The notes beneath the pieces were generated by a model. It was given only the letters and a program-made list of their open reading frames with translations, was not told the DNA's origin and searched no databases. Shown here one piece after another: positions 40,801-46,988 of a stretch of 46,988 nucleotides of DNA. The number at the start of each line of letters is the position of its first letter. The first letter of the stretch is position 1. The translations under genes and the position numbers were made by a program. The stretch comes from an uncultured Porphyromonadaceae bacterium (GTDB lineage Bacteria; Bacteroidota; Bacteroidia; Bacteroidales; Muribaculaceae), in assembly GCA_947174995.1 (NCBI GenBank), contig CAMWLC010000020.1, positions 1 to 46,988 on the forward strand, written 5' to 3'.

Positions 40801-43800
40801 GGCTGCAGCGGCAAAGCTATTCAACCGTTCATTTTTCGATGTCGCAGAGACACCGGATTTCATGAAGGAACTGGGACTGACGGGGGATAAATTCACTATA
40901 CGCTATGGAGTCATAGCCCGCCATATAGGCAAGGACGGATCACATGACATTAGTGAGGAAGAATGGAGAAGACTTCCGGAAGCAGTTAGAAATCCTTTCG
41001 GCATATCAAGACTTAAAGGAAAAGAAGACGGCTACCGACTCTATACTACCTTGAAGAATAATAAGGGGGAGTATATAGTAGTTGGAGTCGATGTTAAGAA
41101 TGCAGGGCGTAATCTTGAGGTCAACGCCATTTCGACTGTGTTTGGAAGACGTGAGGATGGAGGATTGACTAACCAAGAGGAATTGATCTATACATCAGAC
41201 GAAATAACCCCCGACCAGCAGTCTCTTCTGGATGGGCCCAATTCCCATCAATATCCTGCTGAACGGGAGCATGATGGAAGCGGAAAGACCGCCTCTCAAA
41301 ATAAAAAACAAGCCGAGGGAGCAAAAAGTTCTGACAGTGAGCTGACTGAGGAAGTTCTTGATGGTATTGATCCGGAAGCGTTGGGGATTGACGAGAGTGT
41401 TATATACGGGGCGCGCGACTATATCAGCGGGGAGCGCACGCCGTGGAGTGAAATGTGTTATAAGACAGTAAAAGAGTATGTTAGGAATACCGGAGACGAT
41501 AGGAGCGCAGGTAGCGAAAACGGAGACGGCACACAGCTGGCTGAGTCCGATGCTGAGCCTGAAGGGCGAGGAACGGGACAGGAAGGAAGCGGAAGTGGCA
41601 GCCTGGATAGAGAAGATGGCGGAGGAGATGTATCCGGAAGCGGAGAGAGCGGGGAGGATGGTGCGCGAAGTGGCGGGTCTGTTCCTGGAGAGGAGGGCGC
41701 TTCGGGCGCTTCGGGAGAGAGAGCCGCTACGGATGCTGGGGGTGCCGGAGGCGGAAAGCCTGGAGGAGGCGGTAGAGTTAGGGGCGGCGGAGGTAATGTA
41801 CGCAAGCCGGGAGGAAAGAGAGGGGGCAATGGGGATGCTCGAGCTGATGGAGCGGGGGCTTCTGCGGCCTTAGAGGGCCATTCGCCTTCGGCTTCCGCCC
41901 CGGCACTGTCAGAAAGCAGCTCTCCTTCGGCTTCCGCCTCGGCACTGTCAGGGAGAGAGGGTGAAGCCGGGGAGAAGAGCGGGGAGGAGACGGCGCAGGG
42001 GATGATAGATGATGCTCTGGCGACCCTGAGGGATATATTCAGGAATCCGGGGATGTCGAGGCCGGGACAGCTGAATGATGTGACGACGCTTTTGGCGGGT
42101 CTGGGGGTTAATGCGGCACGGTTCCTGGGGGCTACGGCGAAGCTGGGGTGCGGTCTTGTGATGAAGGGGTATTACAAGTATGCGAGGTGGAGAGGGGAGA
42201 TGCACAGGAATCTCGATTCGCTGCTGATGGCGCATACGGATCTGACGGATGAACAGGCCGATGAGTTCATCCGCTCGGCGTGGGATATGAAGATGAGTTA
42301 CCGCGGGGAGCGCAAGAGGATTTCGGAGTGGGCTTCGGAGCTGGAGCGGGAGGAGCTGAGGAGGCTTGCGCAGATGGGGATAGCCGAGAAGCGCAAGCTT
42401 CAGGCCGAGGCGGAGGGGAGGAAGGTAATGGTGTGTGACCTGGACAATATACGGGAGACGCTTCCTTTCCTCCTGCCGGCGCAGCAAGAGGATGTGGAGA
42501 AGGCGGAGCGACAGTTTTTCAAGCCGGAGCACGCGGACCGGGAGCACGGGTATGGCAAGGGTTATCTTTTCACGAATGGTACGGGTACGGGCAAGACCTA
42601 TACGGGACTGGGGATAGCGAAGCGGTTTATCAAGCAAGGGAAGGGTCGGATTCTGATCGTGACTGTAAATGACACGAAGATAAGCGACTGGATAAAGGAT
42701 GCGCGGAATCTCGGGATAGAGGCGACGCAGCTTGCAGACACGAAGAGCAAGGGGAAGGGTGTGGTGGTGACGCAGTATGCGAATCTGCGACAGAATTATG
42801 CTTTGCTGGAGGATGAGTTTGATCTTGTGATCTATGACGAGAGCCACAAGCTGATGGAGAATCAGGAGGGTGTGGCGGGGAGTACTGCGGAGATGCATCA
42901 TCTGGTGGCGGCGCGGGATGCGCGTGCGGTGTTGCAGCGGGAGGTGGAGGTGAGTGATTTGGGAAAGCGGCATCGTGAGGCTGTGGGGGAGCTGGAGAGG
43001 GCACAGGAGGTTTTCAATCTCATACGCAAGCCCGAGAGTCTGTTAAGCAAAAAAGAGAGGGAGCTGCTTGAGGAGAGCGGCATACGGGATGAGACTGAGG
43101 CTAAGGAGTGGGTGAAGAGGGTTGAAGAGCGGGAGAGGGGACTTTCCGGGGAGATGGAGAGGGTGGTAGATGAGGCTTATGCGGATGATTCGCAGAGGAG
43201 CCGTGCGGAGGAGGTATCAAAGGGGACGAAGACGGTGTTTCTGAGTGCGACACCTTTCAACACTCCGGCCTCGCTGGACTATGCGGAGGGGTATATTTTC
43301 ACGTACGGCGAGGGAGGGGAGGATGATCGCAGGAAGCTGCGCAATACATTCCTGCGCGTGAACTTCGGGAAGAGCCATCGGCGGAACCGTCAGGGAGATA
43401 TGACGAGGATGAGCGAGGGGCAGATTACGGATCCGCAGGGGGTGGAGGAAGAAGAGATAAATTTCAGCAATTACCTTCAGGACAAGCTGCACACCATGTC
43501 GGGAAGGATGCTTGACTCCGCATACGACTATTCCCGATCGTTTCCACGCTTTGATTTTCCGGAATCGACCATGCTCAACGCCGCGATGGGGGAGATAAGC
43601 AACGGGCCGCTTCAGGCAGCGTTCAAGTCCACACTTCTCGACTACAACTACTCCACGGCCTTTTGGGAGATAATCAAGACCAGGTATGCTCTACCGCGTA
43701 TCAAGGAACACATCGCGCTGGGGAGGAAGGTGGTGGTGTTCCATCGCCGCAAGTCGTCAAACCAAGGGGTGATGAATCCCTTCGCGGAGGGCCTCGGCAG

Positions 43801-46800
43801 AGCTATGGCAAGCAATGACAATAACTTGAAGAGTGCCGCGACGGAGTTTGCGGCGAAATATGCTCCTCTTCTAACCTGGGAGCGCACGCTTGATTATTCC
43901 TATCCTCAGGACTTGATACTTAATGAGTTCGTTACAGACGAGGAACGCGAGGACTACAAGCGCAGGCTGGAGGAATGGAGACAGAAAAGAGATGCTGCAA
44001 TAGAGGTGGGAAAGCGCGTGCCTCCGGAGCCGAAGCTTACGAGCAAGCGGGTGGGAATCTTCAACGGTGACCGCACTGCGAATGAGAAACAAAGCGCGGT
44101 GGACAATTTCAATATTTCAGACTCTGACCAGGACGTGATCGTGGTGCAGGTGCAGAGCGGCAAGGAGGGTATTTCGCTTCATGACACGGAAGGAAAGCGT
44201 CAGAGAGTGATGATGTCGCTTGCGCTTCCACAGAGTCCGATCGAGTTCATACAGGCGGAGGGGCGTATCTATCGTGTCGGAAACCGTAGCAATGCGATCT
44301 TCGAGTATCCCCTCCTCGGAATAGACCGGGAGTTGTATGACTTCGCTATGAAAATCAACGGTCGAAGTCAGACCTCGGAAAATCTTGCCATGGGTGACAG
44401 GAGCCGCGGTCTGCGCGACAGTATCACGAGAGGTGCACTCGGTTCGACTACCATACCTGTCTCGGCTTACCAGGGGGTGGGAGGAAAGATGGTTGATTCC
44501 AGACAGACGCAGACTGCAACGGACTTCGACCACGCCATGGGGAACTGGAAAGAGTGGCGTGACAATGAGGTCGATCTTCCTTACGACGAGCGGTCCATAC
44601 CGGATCCTCTCGGCTACAAGCTTATGGAATGGGCTGGTGTAGAGCGCGGGGAGACGGTGCTTGTAGGCTATGCAGGAGAAGGAAGTGCGGCCCGATATGC
44701 TCCATCGAGCACAAAGTTGATTGCACTTGAGAGCGATACCGGAAAACTCGCGCGTCTGGCGGCCCTTCTCGGCGGGGGAGGCCGCAAAATACTGGGCGAG
44801 AATTTCCCGGAGTTTTCTACTGTCAACAAGGCTGATGCCGTTGTGGTTAAAACGCCCGAGGGGTCTGAGGGAAGTGTGAAGTTCTGGATGCGCGATATCC
44901 GCAAGGCTCTCCAGCACACGGAGGATTCGGGACGTGTGCTGGCGATTGTCCCGACCGAAGAGATAAAGGGTGTAAGCGGAGTGTTGAGGTTCTTTGAGGA
45001 ACGGCAACATTCCGATGGGTGCACGGTACGTGCGGTGGTCAATCTTCCGGCCGATGTGTTTGGCAAGAAGGCGAGCGTAGTGGTTATCGACAAGAATCTT
45101 GAGCGATCCATAGCCGATGCCAAGGCTGCGAAGAAGCCAATGATTGTGGATATCAAGGAGGGGACGACGGTGGAGGAAACGCTTGCGAACCTCAGGGAGC
45201 AGGATGTGGAGAAGCGAGAAGTAGACCGAACGGCCAAGACCGTAAAGAGAGTAAAGCGTGAGCTTGGCTTCTTCAACGGGTGTAAGCTGGTGGCCTCAAG
45301 AAAATGGAGTGGTACGACCACGAAAAACGTGCAGGTTTCGCGCGAGGGGGTGCATATTCGCTTCAAGAAGCATCTGATCCCGACGAATGAGCAGCCGTAC
45401 GCATCCCGCTGGAATGGAATTTCCATCGACTTTAAGAAACTTGGAGAGCGAGTGTATCTGGGAGAAATAGCCAATTACTGGGCCGGATGCAAGAGGTATT
45501 CGGAAATGAGCATGGAGGATTTCGAGGAGGAATTTGATGGGCGACTCCGTAACGAGGCTCAGTTTCAGGAGGCCCAGGAAATTATGGGTCATGTGTGCTC
45601 GCTTATCGAGGCTGCAACAGGCAAGACGGCCACACAGCTTGCAAACATCTCGGAGGGTAAGGTGGAGAATGAGATCAAGAGCGACATGACGATCGAGGAG
45701 TTCAAGGACATTTACAAGACCCTCGACTCCGGAAGTGAGGAGATAGATGCACTTGCGGAGCGGGTGTTCGGGGTAGCATCGCAGGTCAAGGGGTTGAAGT
45801 TCAGGGTGAGGGATGGGGATGAGTTTTCGGGTCACAATGTGCTGGCGCATTATGCTCCGGGGAAGAATGCGATCGAGCTTAACAGGGATCGCTTTAATTC
45901 GCCGCGTGTGTCGGATATGCAGAAGGCGCAGTGTATACTGCACGAGACGATTCACGCAGTGACGTGCTGGGCGCTTGCCCGCTATAAACGCGCAAACGCA
46001 GGTGAGCACGAAGCCATGGGTGAGATCGCAGAAGCATGCAGGGACATCGAGGAAGTGTTCAAGGCGATCAACAATGACAAGTTCCGTGCGGAACTTCAAG
46101 CCAAAAGCAAACTTGGAGATAACGCGATGTACGGGCTGACGGATGAGTATGAGATGGTTGCGGAGATGGCGAATCCGGCGTTCCGGAGGGCGTTGAAGGC
46201 CAAGCGACTGTGGAGGCAGCTTGTGAACGGGGTGAAGAGGCTGTTCGGGATCGACGTGCTTGACACGGGAGAGGAGGGGACGACGGCGTTTGATGTGCTG
46301 AATAGGGCGATAGAGACGATTTTGGATAATTTCGACGGGGAGGCGTACGGACGTTATCAGGGGAGTCCATATTTGAGGGTGCATGAGATGGGGGGTCTTT
46401 TCGATGAGCCGGGGGATGGAGCGGGGAGGCGATGGGTGCAGCGGAGTCTGTTTGAGACCGGGCCTTCGGCTTCGGCCACGGGGCAGTCAGAGGGCGCCTC
46501 GCCTTCGGCTGCCGCCTCGGCACAGTCAGAGAGGGGGGAGGGTGATTCAGCGGCGGAGGCGGCGAACAGGGCGATAGATGAGTATTCGGAGCGGTTTGCT
46601 GAGATATACCGGCAGTATGAGGCGTTTATGGATGCGCGGGTGGAGATGGCGGATGATATAGCTGACCGTATGGAGGGTGAGCTTCAGATGCTTGGGGCGA
46701 TACTGGAGGGGGAGTTGGCGCGGTATTATCTGGCGGAGGGGAACAGCGAGGAGGATGCTGCTCTGATGGCTCGGGATAAGGCGGGGCTTGTGAGGGCTGA

Positions 46801-46988
46801 GGTGACAGTGGCTCTTGAGCGGGATCGGTATATGGAGTCGATGCTGACGGGGGAGAAGGGGAGCGGGTCTTCGGCTGCCGCCTCGGCACTCTTGGAAAGG
46901 GGAGAGGATGAGGGGGAGAAGGGAAGGGAAAAGGGAAGGAAAAAGGAGAAAGGGGCAAAGAAGGGGAGGGGGAGGTATCGGTCTGCGG
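34829..46988 (+). CDS. Giant polyvalent protein, at least 4053 aa, open at window end
   Basis: One frame runs without a stop from ATG 34829 to the edge. Order: two W-x-Y...NVGKDxxEFxSL repeats (8-60); a hydrophobic stretch near 587-614; coiled coil (1288-1431); DdrB/ParB-like domain (about 1450-1765, GETIQGNHRMATLRYM); PBECR-like nuclease domain (about 1991-2121); Gly-rich linkers; SNF2-type helicase with GTGTGKT (K2589), DESH (2670), SATPF (2806) and QAEGRIYRVGN (3142); a methyltransferase-like Rossmann (VLVGYAGEGSAARY, 3275 on) with KTPEG where NPPFG is expected; and HETIH metallopeptidase (3705-3709) with DEYEMVAEM. This matches polyvalent proteins (DarB-like) of phages and conjugative elements, thought to enter the cell with the DNA and counter defences. 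The C-terminus is outside the window. Confidence 0.85.
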   Translation, partial: MANESTKWLYDQLKGKGYNVGKDVNEFDSLMRSNADSRKWAYETATKSGLNVGKDIDEFSSLVGGGTQTAAPSSTPATPVEDVKPEKPATQPKKRQTWQPTPMQKAFMAHSIQSQVDQFKASTDAMLERSQNTMDYYRGGGGITGAPVKGKVKVNPKSGAVEQTYLTPTGTATADKAMAERETRAFNEYVDNMTVAGQLRRAGRDLQDLHRKRDERVKAIEAEWADDYKKNKAPLAAVLAAGTYRPSIEGDQEYRALTAAIHQAEKRVQTLQHENDRQQGKDVGFWRGFGEVVGDIKTWDFGYSGLLDAMTMLDASKPTPKALPKTEAQKAAQQTMLEQTAEAQAAQAAYGQNDSFWNRAGVMTGEMLPFMLDFALMGGSNSGTSAVTRTIDAALLKTLRSAAPKVARNKAAQWTVKALGAMPEDLLYRAPLMTNTVQGMKTASDIIDRKLGDVVVREDGTYDFSNDKTWGSAIWQGEANAIIENYSEMFGTHLEGVLSLNTLSKIADTFGAKRLSGILAKASSSELAGIAGTMQKHLNQLGVSDYFGEVGEEYYGQMWRTMLNLDDAYKQNPDGSRTNLFLDGQFHGDIWGGMALSMGLMGAGKYTLSAAAYGSMKHKVNKTDTRAAEIFTPEVWEGWRDRIDNTTNADIGAMAESIITDTSLTPEQIDAAMNYMEASLNLRGFNLASVARQRGGEQTAEEAAANESYMDGYAATTPQEMNDAKRMLDLQRQRLASALSDDMVQEYDADPIGALSRTADPELRRIAADYVNAKQVYDGMIQRVRDDMDGRITQSDAMIDSRVNRETGMIQPATMKIDDRAVYIVNGTVSMYEDGSGVDTENSSESIIIRDAETGKIEFADPSQVLNVGDGIDAESEKEAARNQITQEIAQAAANNIDGVLSFAPGESYSVLDLDGNQEPITILGQTADEEGMPLDGYVDIQYPDGTIQTVATSDLQQWVDAANDQRVAQFADERATERAAADEAERQADETGLSNPNRDRSLLPDNWEMPYYGFNTTASRYIESERGTGGILYQDEQGNDAIVISAIDDNNYVGYFREYDEQEQPTNRWSAKFQNGSGLRENHRDMMQTAQELLPAGHELTEHTSVSTDGLRNLANQLKHGYELQYDEQGNIITTEVMINMMARENELGLSDYEPGSIDPARVSSEEYKEAAARLIPYMEALGLSKFNIHWEDGYLYVDHPVLRRADTPQQEADPGVPESGEIVLNTEGNAENGGQGVPEAVSNDGVIDIPSPDAAEVEAMLAPEEPQPSALSQIPTDEKGDPIYEQAEPETAWDALMEETEDEQIAQNVIAQEIAEREEALKKLEKQKPKAGLSTREKIEAEKDKKKAMDDIRRSIDHWKRMSSTKQRRQAEADAIRNEEARMKDEERRAQEEQARAERAEMERQERERRDAEAKAEAERLRREKEERDGIPEMSHDTPEDARKRGKRRVGSTIYIRQEPIADKLEGKEVTVDFNEKRKGHRPKGRLVVIEAAQGQASHTEGMRNPLFFIDEAQPKDRTDTESILAERKHAKEMDPALITDSRDMVDPFRGAPTVNSRGETIQGNHRMATLRYMYSNEPEARKRYRDYLHEHAKEFGFTPEQAQAISSMKEPVLVNMVDVDDAMAIELGQDTGNSRETGGSDRIDADRLANGIGDKMGRFMDTLLTDESEEGDSLRSLIRRNGLEALKYLRDMGKIDDRQYSTAVSSDGTLSDEGVEDMEKFIKRTFFAGESREFGEMFGALPAKAQSAVLSQIWRDSKTAEADKLTPHVKEAVKSFYALRSIPQFKEARNFKDALEAVEMWRAQTEFNEEGETVSNRNRHSNFALRLAAMMKGSSMKETRAVLKQMLDWMQEREEEAGLFDTESGEVEVQDRTFAGAVKLVLGVEYAPGEASPVIPSASDTRKEASGTLGKSNDKKHENGENGENGGSDVAGDGQAGTRGEQGSGGNDRGGKRAEGAEGTSESGDGAGTVEGKPTLLDVVRTLYEKGKAAAAKLFNRSFFDVAETPDFMKELGLTGDKFTIRYGVIARHIGKDGSHDISEEEWRRLPEAVRNPFGISRLKGKEDGYRLYTTLKNNKGEYIVVGVDVKNAGRNLEVNAISTVFGRREDGGLTNQEELIYTSDEITPDQQSLLDGPNSHQYPAEREHDGSGKTASQNKKQAEGAKSSDSELTEEVLDGIDPEALGIDESVIYGARDYISGERTPWSEMCYKTVKEYVRNTGDDRSAGSENGDGTQLAESDAEPEGRGTGQEGSGSGSLDREDGGGDVSGSGESGEDGARSGGSVPGEEGASGASGERAATDAGGAGGGKPGGGGRVRGGGGNVRKPGGKRGGNGDARADGAGASAALEGHSPSASAPALSESSSPSASASALSGREGEAGEKSGEETAQGMIDDALATLRDIFRNPGMSRPGQLNDVTTLLAGLGVNAARFLGATAKLGCGLVMKGYYKYARWRGEMHRNLDSLLMAHTDLTDEQADEFIRSAWDMKMSYRGERKRISEWASELEREELRRLAQMGIAEKRKLQAEAEGRKVMVCDLDNIRETLPFLLPAQQEDVEKAERQFFKPEHADREHGYGKGYLFTNGTGTGKTYTGLGIAKRFIKQGKGRILIVTVNDTKISDWIKDARNLGIEATQLADTKSKGKGVVVTQYANLRQNYALLEDEFDLVIYDESHKLMENQEGVAGSTAEMHHLVAARDARAVLQREVEVSDLGKRHREAVGELERAQEVFNLIRKPESLLSKKERELLEESGIRDETEAKEWVKRVEERERGLSGEMERVVDEAYADDSQRSRAEEVSKGTKTVFLSATPFNTPASLDYAEGYIFTYGEGGEDDRRKLRNTFLRVNFGKSHRRNRQGDMTRMSEGQITDPQGVEEEEINFSNYLQDKLHTMSGRMLDSAYDYSRSFPRFDFPESTMLNAAMGEISNGPLQAAFKSTLLDYNYSTAFWEIIKTRYALPRIKEHIALGRKVVVFHRRKSSNQGVMNPFAEGLGRAMASNDNNLKSAATEFAAKYAPLLTWERTLDYSYPQDLILNEFVTDEEREDYKRRLEEWRQKRDAAIEVGKRVPPEPKLTSKRVGIFNGDRTANEKQSAVDNFNISDSDQDVIVVQVQSGKEGISLHDTEGKRQRVMMSLALPQSPIEFIQAEGRIYRVGNRSNAIFEYPLLGIDRELYDFAMKINGRSQTSENLAMGDRSRGLRDSITRGALGSTTIPVSAYQGVGGKMVDSRQTQTATDFDHAMGNWKEWRDNEVDLPYDERSIPDPLGYKLMEWAGVERGETVLVGYAGEGSAARYAPSSTKLIALESDTGKLARLAALLGGGGRKILGENFPEFSTVNKADAVVVKTPEGSEGSVKFWMRDIRKALQHTEDSGRVLAIVPTEEIKGVSGVLRFFEERQHSDGCTVRAVVNLPADVFGKKASVVVIDKNLERSIADAKAAKKPMIVDIKEGTTVEETLANLREQDVEKREVDRTAKTVKRVKRELGFFNGCKLVASRKWSGTTTKNVQVSREGVHIRFKKHLIPTNEQPYASRWNGISIDFKKLGERVYLGEIANYWAGCKRYSEMSMEDFEEEFDGRLRNEAQFQEAQEIMGHVCSLIEAATGKTATQLANISEGKVENEIKSDMTIEEFKDIYKTLDSGSEEIDALAERVFGVASQVKGLKFRVRDGDEFSGHNVLAHYAPGKNAIELNRDRFNSPRVSDMQKAQCILHETIHAVTCWALARYKRANAGEHEAMGEIAEACRDIEEVFKAINNDKFRAELQAKSKLGDNAMYGLTDEYEMVAEMANPAFRRALKAKRLWRQLVNGVKRLFGIDVLDTGEEGTTAFDVLNRAIETILDNFDGEAYGRYQGSPYLRVHEMGGLFDEPGDGAGRRWVQRSLFETGPSASATGQSEGASPSAAASAQSERGEGDSAAEAANRAIDEYSERFAEIYRQYEAFMDARVEMADDIADRMEGELQMLGAILEGELARYYLAEGNSEEDAALMARDKAGLVRAEVTVALERDRYMESMLTGEKGSGSSAAASALLERGEDEGEKGREKGRKKEKGAKKGRGRYRSA
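40587..40748 (+). CDS. Nested +1-frame ORF, 53 aa
   Basis: Inside the giant gene, an ATG in the +1 frame opens 53 codons, ending at TAG 40746-40748. The peptide starts MRMERMERMEALMWLATVKR and ends GLPSLETELGL, with normal use of hydrophobic and charged residues. The long frame here encodes only Gly/Glu/Asn-rich linker (ENGENGENGG). A 9-nt repeat GAGAATGGA (three units from 40589) reads MERMERMEA in one frame and ENG in the other. Whether it is translated is unknown; a GGAAAGAG lies about 15 nt upstream. It could be a real nested gene or a relic. Confidence 0.35.
   Translation: MRMERMERMEALMWLATVKRARGGSKEAAEMIAAENELRAQKGLPSLETELGL
41478..41873 (+). CDS. Nested +1-frame ORF, 131 aa
   Basis: Entirely inside the giant gene, in the same +1 frame as the 53-aa ORF. 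ATG 41478 follows a purine-rich AAAAGAGT. The product is helical and protein-like (WIEKMAEEMYPEAERAGRM, then LMERGLLRP), and its codons (gag, gcg, ctg, atg, cgg) match the real parts of the giant gene. In the long frame the same DNA reads as Gly/Ser/Asp-rich filler (GSGSGSLDREDGGGDVSGSG) with a flatter third-position composition. The stop at 41871-41873 is just before the PSASA repeats. Nested gene or trace of a compensated frameshift; not proven expressed. Confidence 0.45.
   Translation: MLGIPETIGAQVAKTETAHSWLSPMLSLKGEERDRKEAEVAAWIEKMAEEMYPEAERAGRMVREVAGLFLERRALRALREREPLRMLGVPEAESLEEAVELGAAEVMYASREEREGAMGMLELMERGLLRP
41882..41951 (+). repeat. PSASA-encoding 31-nt repeat, two copies (39-nt period)
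   Basis: TCGCCTTCGGCTTCCGCC and its continuation (41882-41912) recurs at 41921-41951 with two changes, 39 nt (13 codons) apart. It encodes SPSASAxALS in the giant frame. Related copies lie 4.5 kb further on, also in linkers. Confidence 0.75.
46460..46895 (+). repeat. Further copies of the PSASA-encoding repeat
   Basis: Copies at 46460-46490 and 46499-46529 again have a 39-nt period; a more diverged one is at 46865-46895 (GSSAAASALLE). All are in the same reading phase and sit between folded domains of the giant protein, as if a small in-frame module had been inserted repeatedly. Confidence 0.7.

Noticed and set aside
42435..42617. 60-codon ORF in the +1 frame of the helicase region
   Set aside because: Arg/Ser-rich shadow; the long frame has the Walker A motif here, unlike the linker cases reported.
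41948..42973. 341-codon minus-strand ORF
   Set aside because: Leu/His/Pro/Arg-rich antisense of the helicase region with no protein-like order.
45296..46384. 362-codon minus-strand ORF
   Set aside because: Antisense of the peptidase region, which carries clear HExxH motifs on the plus strand.

Overview
The window looks like chromosome from a Bacteroidales bacterium, most likely of the Muribaculaceae type, with a phage-like or other mobile-element segment on the right. Evidence: Bacteroidetes-style promoters (TAnnTTTG -7 boxes, several with a TTTG box about 20 bp upstream), weak or absent Shine-Dalgarno sequences, a BspA-type leucine-rich-repeat surface protein, DUF4250, a secreted N-terminal-cysteine hydrolase and a secreted GH85-like glycosidase. 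The genus is inference.

Left chromosomal part (1-31.7 kb). A giant BspA-like surface protein (69-6740) and an LPP20-type exported protein (6793-8739) come first. Next is a four-gene operon: ABC ATPase, membrane subunit, YtrA-type GntR repressor and a small exported protein (9000-11694). It is headed by a perfect 9-bp inverted repeat sitting at the promoter. A minus-strand block (11684-18572) encodes a FlaA1/CapD-like nucleotide-sugar dehydratase, UDP-glucose dehydrogenase and a hexapeptide acyltransferase, followed without a break by a FecCD/BtuCDF-type metal-chelate importer. Plus-strand genes follow: a beta-lactamase-fold hydrolase, uridine phosphorylase, a WecA-like glycan initiator, GDP-fucose synthase and a mannose-1-phosphate guanylyltransferase. 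With the minus-strand sugar genes these suggest a surface-glycan locus. A minus-strand run (24749-28022) holds dprA, a thioesterase, a small membrane protein and the secreted hydrolase. It faces a divergent pair, DUF4250 and the GH85-like enzyme.

Junction (31.7-33.2 kb). About 1 kb without convincing genes holds a strong terminator, AACATTT repeats, three 12-bp TTGTAACACGGA-type repeats, CTACAT repeats around an 11-bp palindrome and an 11-bp GGTTACGGTTT array. Composition and gene style change here, so this is the probable edge of the mobile element.

Right part (32.76 kb to the end). A small minus-strand phage-type gene diverges from a plus-strand series of a 165-aa glycine-rich/helical protein, a 378-aa helical protein and an enormous reading frame. 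The last is open from 34829 to the window edge (4053 codons, no stop seen). I read it as a polyvalent protein of the DarB kind. It combines N-terminal repeats, a coiled coil, a DdrB/ParB-like domain, a Barnase/EndoU-like (PBECR) nuclease-like domain, an SNF2-type helicase, a methyltransferase-like domain whose NPPF motif is lost, and an HExxH metallopeptidase. The small-medium-giant order resembles the internal ejection proteins of T7-like phages (gp14/gp15/gp16), so the set is plausibly delivered into the cell with the DNA.

The most unusual signal is inside this giant gene. Two of its Gly/Ser-rich linkers contain, in the +1 frame, ATG-started ORFs (53 and 131 codons) with normal protein composition and host-like codon use, while the long frame looks low-complexity there. 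They are either nested overlapping genes or relics of a compensated frameshift.
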